Source: Liolophura sinensis
Taxonomy: Eukaryota > Mollusca > Polyplacophora > Chitonida > Chitonidae
Length of the DNA stretch: 64,000 bases
Assembly (NCBI RefSeq): GCF_032854445.1
Contig: NC_088305.1
Coordinates: 31,337,645-31,401,644 of the forward strand
Direction: 5' to 3'
The notes under the pieces are model-generated. The model made no database searches. It worked only from the letters and a program-made list of their open reading frames with translations, and had not been told where the DNA came from. The translations under genes and the position numbers were made by a program. Positions 1 through 13,047 of the stretch are shown here, piece by piece; position 1 is the stretch's first letter, and the number at the start of each line of letters is the position of its first letter.

Positions 1-290
1 GAAATGTGCATGTGTATTTTTTGTCAACGACTTGAGTGAAGTTGAGTGAGCGGGCGTGTAGAAATAACGTGACCGTCATAAAGCACATGACCTGGGCAAA
101 ATGGCGACAAAAGAGAGAAACTGGTCTCGTGCTGAGACGTCTACGCTGAACAGCCATGGTAATAAGTGCTGCCCAAAAACCCACGAAACGATTCTTCTGG
201 CTGCTCGCCATTGTGTCTCATGTATTTGAGAAAAAATATGGAGATTTCCCTCCAATTTATCGAAAAAAAAACAAAAACAAAAACACACAG

Positions 291-1425
291 CTCAACATCG
301 TTCAACTCACGTCAACAGTGTTGGATAAAGTTGACCAATCTGATTTGTAGTGTGTACGGGACACTCAACTTACCTCAACATCATTCAACTCACGTCAACA
401 GTGTTGGATAAAGTTGACCCATCTGATTTGTAGTGTGTACGGGACACTCAACTTACCTCAACATCATTCAACTCACGTCAACAGTATTGGATAAAGTTGA
501 CCCATCTGATTTGTAGTGTGTACGGGACACTCAACTTACCTCAACATCATTCAACTCACGTCAACAGTGTTGGATAAAGTTGACCCATCTGATTTGTAGT
601 GTGTATGGGACACTCAACTTACCTCAACATCATTCAACTCACGTCAACAGTGTTGGATAAAGTTGACCCATCTGATTTGTAGTGTGTACGGGACACTCAA
701 CTTACCTCAACATCATTCAACTCACGTCAACAGTGTTGGATAAAGTTGACCTATCTGATTTGTAGTGTGGACGGGACACTCAACTTACCTCAACATCATT
801 CAACTCACGTCAACAGTGTTGGATAAAGTTGACCCACCTGATTTGTAGTGTGGACGGGACACTCAACTTACCTCAACATCATTCAACTCACGTCAACAGT
901 GTTGGATAAAGTTGACCCATCTGATTTGTAGCGTGGACGGGACACTCAACTTACCTCAACAGCATTCAACTCACGTCAACAGTGTTGGATAAAGTTGACC
1001 CATCTGATTTGTAGTGTGTACGGGACACTCAACTTACCTCAACATCATTCAACTCACGTCAACAGTGTTGGATAAAGTTGACCCATCTGATTTGTAGCGT
1101 GGACGGGACACTCAACTTACCTCAACATCATTCAACTCACGTCAACAGTGTTGGATAAAGTTGACCCACCTGATTTGTAGTGTGGACGGGACACTCAACT
1201 TACCTCAACATCATTCAACTCACGTCAACAGTGTTGGATAAAGTTGACCCATCTGATTTGTAGCGTGGACGGGACACTCAACTTACCTCAACAGCATTCA
1301 ACTCACGTCAACAGTGTTGGATAAAGTTGACCCATCTGATTTGTAGTGTGGACGGGACACTCAACTCACCTCAACAGCATTCAACTTGCTGTTGAGTCAA
1401 CAAAAGTTGAGTCTTGTTGAATTGT
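291..1425. repeat. 83-bp tandem satellite array (about 13 units)
   Basis: Units repeat every 83 bp (for example the same motif begins at 361 and 444). In each unit the pentamer TCAAC occurs four times at exactly 10-bp spacing (365, 375, 385, 395), followed by GTTGG at 403 and GTTGA at 413, again 10 bp apart. Variant units recur 332 bp apart (835 and 1167; 961 and 1293), which is a four-unit higher-order repeat. The right edge ends in extra boxes (TCAAC 1361, 1371, 1381; GTTGA 1391, 1406, 1416). The left flank has TTGAG at 32 and 42. It could be the core of a non-autonomous DNA element; no transposase is seen. Confidence 0.95.
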
Positions 1426-1430
1426 CTGGA

Positions 1431-2351
1431 CGGGGCTTAACGGATTCAAGGACCATACTTTATTTTATCCCAGATATGAAACCAGTTTCTAAACACATGT
1501 AGTGCAAACACAATATTTTAGTTGTAAACCAAGGCTGATACAATTGATGTTTTGTTTGTACACCAAAGTTCATACCATGCTTTGGTGAAAAGCCAACGCT
1601 CTTGCCTCAGTTGCACATGAAGTCAAAAATATCCCATCCTTGTCAAAATCAGAGCTTTGGCCAACTGTGTACATACATATACTACGACTATATAACCTTG
1701 ATAGCAATGAAATTGTGATATGTTGTGATAAATTTATATCATATCTAGTCTACCTTTCTTCCTGTTGATTTACATTTCCTTGCCAGATAGAAGGCCTACA
1801 GATTCGGACTATGTAAGGAGACAGGAAAGATTTTGGTGCAAATAAACTTGAATGGTGTAAGCACAGAAGAGATTGTTTGTTGGCAGTATGATGCCCTGAT
1901 AAGACATAAAACAGCCCTGTTTCTATCTGGGTTAGTATAAATCAAACTCCATGTTCACACTGGTAAGATAAGAGAACTGCTTACATTTTGAGCATCCTGC
2001 TGAAGACTGTTTCCCAACCCAAACCCAGGACTTTCACTAGTTTTATCAATGACATATTACAGAGATTGAGAAATAGGTAACCTTTACTAGAACTGGGAGG
2101 AACAACTGGAATCAAGGCCAATGTCTAAAACAGAAATGTTGTTCAAGTCCAAAACCAGTCCAAAAATGCAAGAACCCTTCTAGTAGAATTTCATCTTTGT
2201 TTATCCTGAAAGACAGCTGCATAGGTTTTATTCACATTTATGAGTTCACCTTTTGACTCCTGTCTTTTTACATGTATACACATTTCCTGGATTTAGGACA
2301 TGGAAATAAGGCACCATGTTGTCGGTACAAGTATAGAAATACACTTATAAA
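1431..2351. other. non-coding stretch, nothing recognised
   Basis: AT-rich sequence without a long open frame, tandem structure or recognisable repeat family. Confidence 0.5.
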
Positions 2352-2640
2352 GGACTCGGTAGCCGAGGTGGTTAGCATGTTAGCGCGGGGCAATGACCCA
2401 GGAGCCTCTCACCAATGCAGTCGCCATGAGCTCATGCTGGCTTCTCCCTGGTCATACATGGGAAGGTCCTGTACCAACCTGCAGATGGTTGTGTGTTTCC
2501 CCAAGCTCTGCCCGGTTTTCTCCCAAAGCAATGCTGACCGCCCTCATATAATTGCAATATTCTTGAGGACGGCATAAAACAAAAAAAAAAAACAAAAAAA
2601 AACACTAAATAATAAAAGCAAAAACCTAAACAAATAAATC
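2352..2640 (+). mobile_element. SINE family A copy, tRNA-derived head
   Basis: The head carries a good Pol III A box (TAGCCGAGGTGG at about 2360). The body matches the other family A copies (a cctctcaccaatgc-like stretch, then a gcagatggttgtg-like stretch). The 3' end has ttcttgaggacggcataaaac followed by an A-rich tail to about 2640. The B-box region is degraded and lacks a clear GTTCAAGTC. It is probably a dead copy. Confidence 0.85.
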
Positions 2641-5070
2641 AAAACCTTACATATTTTAAGCTTTATAGGATTCATATTATGAAAGTCTGAAGAAATTGCA
2701 AGTATCTACCAAATCAGTTTACATCCTGATTCAAGACGTTTTGATCTTCTCTGCAATAATAACATTTATCGATGTGCTTTAAAACAGACGATCTAGAATA
2801 GCAGTTTGGCTCTCCGTATTCTAGAGCCCAGTTGGTTTGACAACAGAGTTTTACGTGTCTATTGAGGGTGATGTAAAACAGAAGTTCCTGAAATTGTCCC
2901 ATGAAGCTTTAAGAGTGAAAGAATACAAATCAATCAATATTTTGATTTTTCTTTTTTCATCTTCTTCTTTTTGCATCTTTTTCTTCTGACTTTTCTGGTT
3001 TGGTTTGGAACTAGCCCTATATACAGGCATAAGGTTCAAACATGGCATACACTATTCCCTGTCTGGGGTTATCATTGCAACGGCCAGCTTGACAGAGAAT
3101 GAGTGCCTAAGTAGCAAAACAGGGTTCAATTCCAGGCCTGGCCAAAAGTATTATGAACAACAATGGTTAATTTTAGCAGGAGTTATCCAGGTGCTCAGCC
3201 CTGGGAGGCTGTTTGGCTACATGACAGACAGCTAACCCACGGGTGTTCAGTTCAGCTCAATTCTACAAGGATGCATATATGGGTCGTGTCATGTGTCTTT
3301 GACATGGCCTTCCAGTGATGCGGTGCTACCAATATTAAACCATAGCAGAGCAGCCTGCTTCAAGAAGATACAACTGTGAAATCTCCAAAATAAATCTGTA
3401 AGCAGGGGCTGTTTCATAATCCCTCAACATATTCCAACAAACCAACTATGCAACGCTGATGTTTTTCAGAATGGCCTAACAAATCTGATAAACAAGCAAG
3501 CCTCAAAGAATATCTCCCTGTACACCCTGGGGAGAAGCAGGAATTTCTTCACATGTATATCCCGCCAGGCTACATGAAACATCTTTGTAACAACAAGTCC
3601 CAAAACAAAGTTATCTGCACTACCAGTAGCCGTACCACGGGATTTAGTATAAAATAAGATAAGTCTTGATGACTTCTTACAGCAGAAATCCATCACTCTT
3701 CCACAGCATATTTTAATGATTAGTGTACATCATAAAATGATATATATGTTTGTTATATGTACATATAAGTGATTTTCTTCATCAGTGATTCACAAAGCTT
3801 TACAACAGGACAGATTGTGACACTCACTTTTAAAGATCCGCGTCATCATGCATTAATACCAAACTATTTGAAAACAATTTTAGCAGCATCATCATAATCC
3901 AGTTTGTCACTCTTTGTCGTATTTTTCACTACTGATCCTACAACTAAACTGATACACGAACATTTAATTTCTAGACACTTAACCTGGGTAACACATTAAA
4001 AGGCCACCTTTTTTGTATTCGAAAAATGAAGAGTTACATGCAAATACTTCACATCAGGAGTAATAATCAATGTTTTTGTATGTTGAATAACGGTTTATGA
4101 CATAAGCAATACAAAAATGTGGCAACTTTGACCCAATGGCACAAAATCAGAGCAAACTGTCCAAATAATTACCTTTCACAAAATATCACCCTCCTTTCCG
4201 CTGTTCAACATCGGCAATTAAGTTATTAATGAAATCTTTTTCAAACTTCAGAATCCTTTTAACACTGTAAACGGTACAGGTACAAGTCTGATATATACTG
4301 AAAGGCAACAATTTGAGCTGTTCATGGTCAATCCTGAACATATGATTTGATTAGCGAATACTGACGTTTTATCCAAAATGTCTTGCAAGGTATCGCTAAA
4401 ACTGTAAGTACTCGGGTCCCATGCCTGGACATCTTTCACTATTACACCTAATAGTGTCCTCACGGGTACATGTGTACTATGTATATACACAGTGATCCAT
4501 GAATAACAGACCACACCCAACCTCTGCAGCTTTTGTATAACTACTAACAGACAATATCAGGATCAGTTTACACATGTCTAAACTAGCAGAGTTTACATAC
4601 CAGGATAAACTATCAATACACAGGTGGCATTTAGAGCTCTGTTTACCTCCCTTGAATTGTTGTTTTAACATTGATAGCTTCATTCATACTGGAGAGCCTA
4701 TGGATCATGGATCTTAGGGAACCATGTGGAACAGTTCCTACTAGTGAGCCTGTTTGTTATACTGTAATTCTTCAACCTTTTCGCACGCTTTCAAAGTGTT
4801 TATTCAACCATATTCTGAACGCATTGTGTAGACTGATAAAATAATTTTTCTGTATGGCCAACCAAACATATGCAGTTTTGTGTCTAAAATCAAATTTAAA
4901 AGTACACATAAATTGCACTGAAAGTTTCTGTTTGATATGCGAAAATGTTGAGAAATTAGAGTGCATACAATGTATATGACCTGAACATCAAAATGAAACC
5001 GCTGGTATATGATCATACACAAAAAACTAAAATTCGTCTTTGGTTTATTGACTGACGTACTGATATAGTC
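2641..5070. other. non-coding stretch with one possible tRNA-like remnant
   Basis: No gene is supported. Around 3068-3240 a B-box-like agggttcaattccagg lies in sequence reminiscent of a SINE head, but no matching tail is seen. The remainder is AT-rich unique-looking DNA. Confidence 0.4.
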
Positions 5071-5074
5071 AGAA

Positions 5075-5290
5075 CTACAAAAAGGATCTGAACAGTGGAT
5101 ACACGGAACTGTGACACGGATAGGCCGACATTGTCTTGAACTGTGTTATGAATACACTGTCTTGATTGAACTGTTATATTAATACATCCAGTGTACTGAA
5201 TTTTGATTTGGATACGTCGTCTTCAACTGTGATTTGGATACAAAAATGTTCAACTGTGATCTGTGATGCAATGTCTTGATCTCTACGTGA
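5075..5290. repeat. degenerate short tandem repeat
   Basis: Diverged copies of a roughly 25-35 bp motif (tcttgaactgtg..., aactgtgatttggatac) follow each other with variable spacing. This looks like an old, decayed minisatellite. Confidence 0.45.
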
Positions 5291-6060
5291 TTTCGACACT
5301 CATAACCTACATCTACTTGGACTTAAAAGCCTTCACTGGTTTACAACGGAACAGTCACACCATAAAAGTACAGGTTTTTTTTTTTTCGCATACCACATGT
5401 CAAACAGCCTTAACTAAGAATTGAACTTTCCCTTTCATTACATGGTTTTACCTCTACTTTCTCACTGCATACATCTACAAGTAGCTGCCTCAGTTGATCA
5501 GATGTCCCACACTGTTGTAATCACAGCGCAAACAACAAGGCTGTTCTCCCTCATTCCTCACCATTCTCTGGCTTATTCTTAACCAAACATGACTCTTGAT
5601 CTGGGCCTAACAACCCTGCTCAGGTGAAGATCACAGGTGAGTTCAGCTAGACAAACACCTGGCCACATTTACATCACCTTCAGCTCAACTGTTTTGTTTG
5701 ACCGTTAAGTCTAACAGGTCAGTGGCAATATCACAGAGTTTTCAAACTAACACTGGACTTCAAACAAAGTCATGTTTGCCCAAGAAAAGACTGTCTAACA
5801 ATTACCAACCTTGTTGCAGTTTTTAAATATTTCTTACTATAAGGTGATGTTTATTAGCGTTCTTCCACACCTGTAGGTCGGCACGAAGAAACGTGTAAAA
5901 ACTCTAAACTCTTGACCTTCAAATGACCTTCTCATTTTGAGTCAAATTATTCCTGGAATGCCATGTAGCCTACATGTAACAGGGCACAAAATTCATGTGG
6001 ACTGTAGACATATACAGAATGCTGGCCTCCTACATTCTCTTACATGTACCAAAGTGTTTA
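5291..6060. other. non-coding stretch, nothing recognised
   Basis: No coding signal or repeat family is recognised apart from a short T run near 5373-5387. Confidence 0.5.
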
Positions 6061-6063
6061 CTG

Positions 6064-7190
6064 CTCTGGACCCAGTTGTTCAAAGTGTATTAGGACTTAA
6101 TCCAGGTATTAGCCTTAGTCCAGCCAAAGTAGCACTGACTTTGTACATGTATTCCAATGAGACCAGTATTAACTTCAGTCCAGACTAAGTGGCATTGACT
6201 TTGTACATGTATTCCAATGAGACCAGTATTAACTTTAGTACAGACTAAGTGGCATTGACTTTGTACATGTATTCATAAGAGACCAGTATTAACTTCAGTC
6301 CAGACTAAGTGGCATTGACTTTGTACATGTATTCCAATGAGACCAGTATTAACTTTAGTCCAGACTAAGTGGCATTGACTTTGTACATGTATTCCAATGA
6401 GACCAGTATTAACTTCAGTCCAGACTAAGTGGCATTGACTTTGTACATGTATTCCAATGAGACCAGTATTAACTTTAGTCCAGACTAAGTGGCATTGACT
6501 TTGTACATGTATTCCAATGAGACCAGTATTAACTTTAGTACAGACTAAGTGGCACTGACTTTGTACATGTATTATGATGAGACCGGTATTAACTTTAATC
6601 CAGACTAAGTGGCATTGACTTTGTACATGTATTCCAATGAGACCAGTATTAACTTTAGTACAGACTAAGTGGCATTGACTTTGTACATGTATTCCAATGA
6701 GACCGGTATTAACTTTAGTCCAGACTAAGTGGCATTGACTTTGTACATGTATTCCAATGAGACCAGTATTAACTTCAGTCCAGACTAAGTGGCATTGACT
6801 TTGTACATGTATTCCAATGAGACCGGTATTAACTTTAATCCAGACTAAGTGGCATTGACTTTGTACATGTATTCCAATGAGACCAGTATAAACTTTAATA
6901 CAGACTAAGTGGCATTGACTTTGTACATGTATTATGATGAGACTGGTATTAACTTTAGTCCTGACTAAGTGGCACTGACTTTGTACATGTATTCATAAGA
7001 GACCAATATTAACTTTAGTCCAGACTAAGTGGCATTGACTTTGTACATGTATTCATAAGAGACAAGTATTAACAGTTAGGCCAGCTGTCTTAACTTTAAC
7101 ACGCTAAGTGGCATTGACTTTGTACATGTATTCATAAGAGACCAGTATTAACAGTTAGGCCAGCTGTCTTAACTTTAACACACTTGTAAT
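6064..7190. repeat. 60-bp tandem array flanked by a transposon-like end
   Basis: About 16 units of exactly 60 bp run from 6121 to 7080, each containing ggcattgactttgtacatg and an agtattaactttagtc-like stretch. The left flank (6069-6112) reads ggacccagttgttcaa followed by ttaatccagg, which resembles the end of a dispersed DNA element. At the right edge, two longer units of about 90 bp carry the insert cagttaggccagctgtctta. The array may be expanded internal sequence of a non-autonomous element; that origin is inference. Confidence 0.9.
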
Positions 7191-7210
7191 GAGCGCCATA
7201 CAGATATAAA

Positions 7211-9950
7211 TGTATCCTCCACAGACAGCATATAGCATGTATCTATATACAGTGTGTACAGGTAATCAATACACAGTATGTATCTATATACTTTGTGTAC
7301 CGGTGATCAGTGCTATACAGTATGTATCTATAAAGAGTGTGTACATGTGATCAGAGCTATACAGTATATATCTAAATACAGTGTGTACAGGTAATCAGTA
7401 CACAGTATACAGTATGTATCTATATACAGTGTGTACAGGTAATCAGTACACAGTATACACTGTGTATCTACATGTATATACAGTGAGTACAGGCAATCAG
7501 TACACAGTAAGTATCTAAATACAGTGTGTACAGGTAATCAGTACACAGTATACTGTATGTATCTATATACAGTGTGTACAGGTAATGAGCACAGAGTAAA
7601 CAGGTGTATCTATAAACAGTGTGTACAGGTAATCAGTACACAGTATACAGTATGTATCTATATACAGTGTGTACAGGCAATCAGTACATAGTATACACTG
7701 TGTATCTATATACAGTGAGTACAGGCAATCAGTACACAGTAAGTATCTATATACAGAGTGTACAGGTAATCAGTACACAGTATATAGTATGTATCTATAT
7801 ACAGTGTGTACAGGTAATCAGTACACAGTATATAGTATGTATCTATATGTGTGTACAGGTAATGAGCTCACAGTACACAGGTGTATCTATATACAGTGTG
7901 TACAGGTAATCAGTACACAGTATACAGTGTGTATCTATATACAGTGTGTACAGGTGATCAGTACACAGGTGTATCTATAAACAGTGTGTACAGGTAATCA
8001 GTACACAGTATACAGTGTGTATCTATATACAGTGTGTACAGGTGATCAGTACACAGGTGTATGTATAAACAGTGTGTACAGGTAATCAGTACACAGTATA
8101 CTGTGTGTATCTATATACAGTGTGTACAGGTGATCAGTACACAGTATACAGTGTGTATCTATATACAGTGTGTACAGGTAATCAGTACACAGTATACTGT
8201 ATGTATCTATATACAGTGTGTACAGGTAATCAGTACACAGTATACTGTATGTATCTATATACAGTGTGTACAGGTAATCAGTACACAGTATACTGTATGT
8301 ATCTATATACAGTGTGTACAGGTAATCAGTACACAGTATACTGTATGTATCTATATACAGTGTGTACAGGTAATCAGTACACAGTATACTGTATGTATCT
8401 ATGTACAGTGTGTACAGGTAATCAGTACACAGTATACTGTATGTATCTATATACAGTGTGTACAGGTAATCAGTACACAGTATACTGTATGTATCTATGT
8501 ACAGTGTGTACAGGTAATCAGTACACAGTATGTATCTATATACAGTGTGTACAGGTAATCAGTACACAGTATACTGTATGTATCTATATACAGTGTGTAC
8601 AGGTAATCAGTACACAGTATACTGTATGTATCTATATACAGTGTGTACAGGTAATCAGTACACAGTATACAGTGTGTATCTATATACAGTGTGTACAGGT
8701 ACTCAGTACACAGTATACTGTATGTATCTATATACACTGTGTACAGGTAATCAGTACACAGTATACTGTGTGTATCTATATACAGTGTGTACAGGTGATC
8801 AGTACACAGTATACAGTGTGTATCTATATACAGTGTGTACAGGTAATCAGTACACAGTATACAGTGTGTATCTATATACAGTGTGTACAGGTGATCAGTA
8901 TACAGTGTGTATCTATATACAGTGCGCACAGGTAATCAGTACACAGTATACAGTGTGTATCTATATACAGTGTGTACAGGTGATCAGTATACAGTGTGTA
9001 TCTATATACAGTGTGTACAGGTAATCAGTACACAGTATACAGTGTGTATCTATATACAGTGTGTACAGGTAATCAGTACACAGTATACAGTGTGTATCTA
9101 TATACAGTGTGTACAGGTAATCAGTACACAGTATACTGTATGTATCTATATACAGTGTGTACAGGTAATCAGTACACAGTATACTGTATGTATCTATATA
9201 CAGTGTGTACAGGTAATCAGTACACAGTATACAGTGTGTATCTATATACAGTGTGTACAGGTAATCAGTACACAGTATACAGTGTGTATCTATATACAGT
9301 GTGTACAGGTGATCAGTATACAGTGTGTATCTATATACAGTGTGCACAGGTAATCAGTACACAGTATACAGTGTGTATCTATATACAGTGTGTACAGGTG
9401 ATCAGTATACAGTGTGTATCTATATACAGTGTGTACAGGTAATCAGTACACAGTATGTATCTATATACAGTGTGTACAGGTAATCAGTACACAGTATACT
9501 GTATGTATCTATATACAGTGTGTACAGGTATTCAGTACACAGTATACAGTGTGTACCTATAAACAGTGTGTACAGGTAATCAGTACACAGTATACAGTAT
9601 GTATCTATAAACAGTGTGTACAGGTAATCAGTACACAGTATGTATCTATATACAGTGTGTACAGGTAATCAGTACACAGTATACAGTGTGTACCTATAAA
9701 CAGTGTGTACAGGTAATCAGTACACAGTATACTGTATGTATCTATATACAGTGTGTACAGGTAATCAGTACATAGTATATAGTATGTATCTATATACAGT
9801 GTGTACAGGTAATCAGTACATAGTATACAGTGTGTACCTATAAACAGTGTGTACAGGTAATCAGTACACAGTATACTGTATGTATCTATATACAGTGTGT
9901 ACAGGTAATCAGTACATAGTATACAGGTGTATATGTATCCTCCACAGACA
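7211..9950. repeat. 48-bp tandem array, about 57 units
   Basis: The unit is 48 bp (tatctatata at 8253 and 8301) with occasional shortened units that lack part of the cagtatact segment. Because 48 is divisible by three, both strands stay open for hundreds of codons and produce 16-residue peptide repeats; these are not genes. Each unit contains the inverted pair TGTGTAC / GTACACA around a nine-base AGGTAATCA loop. The array is bracketed by the same 17-mer, TGTATCCTCCACAGACA, at 7211-7227 and 9934-9950. Confidence 0.97.
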
Positions 9951-10490
9951 AAAACTTCCATGTTCTCTGCTTGTTCACTGGATGAAAAGACCAGATGGAA
10001 AGACGATACAGCCAAATAGCTAACCCTCCCCCCTTTTTCCCCCATCCAGAGTAAGGTAAACTGGTAACCCATCAGTAGAGATGTATCACATGAACGGTAA
10101 ACACTTCATGTCGCCGCATACTCCTCTCACTTCTGACTCGTTCTTTAATTCTTCAATTAACGCGCAGCCGAGCGGTGCACAAAACCCTAGTAGTGCTGCA
10201 ATTACGCACATCAGTGAGCCGACGGATATACGAGTCAGATCAAAGGCCCTCTGTACAAACAGGGCATTAGGCCTGCTTACAAACATGTAGTCAGCTTCTA
10301 CTTCTGTTTCCGCGCAGAACCATGAGCTATTGGGCTGGGAAGTGAACAGAATAATATCTGACTAAACCATGCACATGCAGACATGGATCAAAACACAAGC
10401 TTTTCTACAGTTAGAACTTTCTAATTAATTAAAGCTTATCGCAAGCAAAAGGGATACTTTGGGTGTATGATGTAAGGACTGTGCATTAAA
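9951..10490. other. non-coding stretch, nothing recognised
   Basis: Short open frames on both strands at 10081-10290 sit in a slightly more GC-rich patch. They have no recognisable domain and no splice support. Confidence 0.4.
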
Positions 10491-10895
10491 TGTTGGCATC
10501 AAAAGGATCATTTCAAGGCCTTTATGGGCTTCAGAAAGTGCATTCTTACATCCTGAAATAAGTGTGATACAGCATTTCTACATACTGAAATAAGTGTGAT
10601 ACAGCATTCTTACATCCTGAAATAAGTGTGATACAGCATTCTTACATCCTGAAATAAGTGTGATACAGCATTTCTACATACTGAAATAAGTGTGATACAG
10701 CATTTCTACATACTGAAATAAGTGTGATACAGCATTCTTACATCCTGAAATAAGTGTGATACAGCATTTCTACATACTGAAAGAAGTGTGATACAGCATT
10801 CTTACATCCTGAAATAAGTGTGATACAGCATTTCTACATACTGAAATAAGTGTGATACAGCATTTCTACATACTGAAATCAGTGAAACACAGCAT
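10491..10895. repeat. 32-bp minisatellite inside a dispersed repeat
   Basis: About eleven 32-bp units (motifs ctgaaataagtgtgatacag and cattcttacatc or catttctacata) follow a 50-bp leader. The leader plus one unit aligns with 52603-52695, where the same sequence exists without expansion. The array therefore arose by amplifying one segment of a dispersed element. Confidence 0.9.
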
Positions 10896-10904
10896 TTTTC
10901 ACAC

Positions 10905-11214
10905 TTAACTTATTTACTTGACTTAATTACTTAATTTTTCAGCCATGTGACGACAAAGGAGTCCTTCGAGTGCATATACATGTAATGTGCCTCCGTGTTG
11001 AGGGACGGATTACTCATGCTCTTTTATCTAGTGCTGCTTCACTGAGAAGGCAAGCAATACTGATACTGGACAACCAGCCCCTTGATGTTGAAAGCCAAGC
11101 AAGGAAGCCACAACTTCCTCTTTTAAGGTCTTAAGTGTGACTCCACCCAGGATTGACCCTGGATCAACTGCCTCTGAAGCGGAGGCTCTACCAACTGAGC
11201 CATGGGCCGGAGGT
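10905..11214 (-). mobile_element. SINE family B copy, tRNA-derived head
   Basis: Read on the minus strand, a tRNA-like head (GGCTCAGTTGGTAGAGCC at about 11190-11210, then a B-box-like CCAGGGTCAATCC near 11150) is followed by a body ending in an atggctgaaaaatt-like 3' domain near 10940. It matches the copy at 28183-28466 over most of its length. Confidence 0.85.
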
Positions 11215-13047
11215 CTAACTCGATCTTAGGTTATAATTAAAACTGCCTGCTGGTTTACAGAGATTTTATAGCACTTCAGTCATCAAATACTTCTCACATA
11301 CTTTGCACAGCAGGAAACAGTTTGGCAGAGGTCATATGGCACTGATAGCGGAGATTAACACCTCTAGGCAGAGGTCAAAAGCTTTGAAGGGTGTCCGCAA
11401 ATATTAATCACTGACGGCAGTTTGTCTGGGCTGGTTTACAAAAATGTAACAATTTACAATGTATATGACTTAGCATGGACATGAGATAAAACAGATAATT
11501 ATAACTAGGCTGACTCTCATGTTTCCTGGAGCTGAAAAAAGTGTAACAAAAGTCAGTGTAGACTAGATGTATACATGTACATGTAGTACCATACCTACAT
11601 ATAGTTTAATCACTTTCATTCAATTTATGTATTTATTTATTTGATTAAAGTTTTACACCGCACTCAAGAATACACCACACTCAAGAATATGGGACGTAAC
11701 GGGGCAAAACCAGCGGGCAACCCTTTCCTACATTTCACTGAAAGTTTCATGGAAATAGGTTCAGTGGTCTGATTGTTTAGGAAGAGTTGCATGGGGAAAT
11801 GTATTCGATAAGACGGACTGGAAAAAACTGCATGAAAAGATGAAGACTGAAGACTGCATTTATCTGGAAGAAAGGAAAAATTGAAGCACTCAAAAAAGCC
11901 TGCAAAGTTCTATAGTGTGCTGACTTCAAAAAGAAAATGTGAAACTAATAAACAGTAAAACAATTTATTTCAAAACTTGATAAATTTATCCAATGCAAAT
12001 TACAGTTAGTGACATCTGATGATTGCTTCTCCAAAAGGACGTAGTATAAAGAGGAAAGTTCTAAACTATGCAGATATTATAAAAGTGTATTAATTACAAA
12101 AGTTGCAATGACATCCTATTTATAAAGCTCAGGTAAAAAAAAAAAAGAAACTTTATACCATCAATTGTAGGCTACAATATTCACTTCAATTTCCAGCTTG
12201 TGATCATTGAATGTTTGATTTACACAAACTCACTGTCTGTACAAGGAAATACTGGACACAAAACAAACAAAACACTGAGCCCAAAAAAAAAACATATTAC
12301 AAGATGCTCATCCTTACAGAAGATGAAATTTAAAATTCATTTATGATTTTTCACAGCAGGAGCAATGTCTGCAGACAGTTCATTACTCTTCAAATGGAGA
12401 AAAGCTGTGGAAAGCTGCCCTGAGCTGACAAGATCCACAACCAATGAGACCAAAGTCACGAAGACAAAACACAATTGATTATATACTGACGGTTTCAAGC
12501 TTGTCGCTTTTGTCACTACTCATGTTTGCCAAAGTGTTTTCAAAGGCTATACCGTCACCGTCACAATGCTTCCACCTTAAACGCTTAAACTGGAAGCTAA
12601 AGACGGCTGGCCAGGGATTTTTTCTCTTTTGTGTGACCACTGAAAAGACCAGTCAGAAAGGAACTGATACACAGTTGAGTTAGAGATACCCCAGAACTGG
12701 TGCGATCCATTCAGTCAGCCACGTCCAACAGAAACCTAGCCACTTTGATTATTCAACGGGAGTGTTTTGGTAGATGTACCAATATGAAAGCGACTCTCTC
12801 ATTCATCAGTCTGCCCGGGTCAGCCCCATGACCCCCACACCCGAGCGCTCCTCCAGACAAAACGGCCCCCAGGTTACTCCCGCTGCCGAGCCTATCCAGG
12901 GTTCATCTCAATAGAACACATCCAATATTGACAGATAGCAGTCAGCTCTATACCAAGTCGATAGCAGCTTGTTAGGACCCTCAACCACCATAACCTAGCT
13001 TTAACGATGGACTGGATGGAAGCATTATATTATCATTACTTTAATAA
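11215..13047. other. non-coding stretch with a decayed SINE A fragment
   Basis: At 11621-11729 there is a minus-strand family A tail (tttatttgatt, then caccgcactcaagaata), partly duplicated and truncated. The rest holds no supported gene. A GC-richer patch lies at 12810-12900. Confidence 0.5.

Noticed and set aside
8072-9442. Long Tyr/Cys/Val-rich repeat proteins on both strands
   Set aside because: They arise because the 48-bp unit is divisible by three and lacks stops; they have no domain, no unique coding flanks and similar openness on both strands.
11150-11214. tRNA gene on the minus strand
   Set aside because: It continues into the family B SINE body and matches the 28.2-kb copy.
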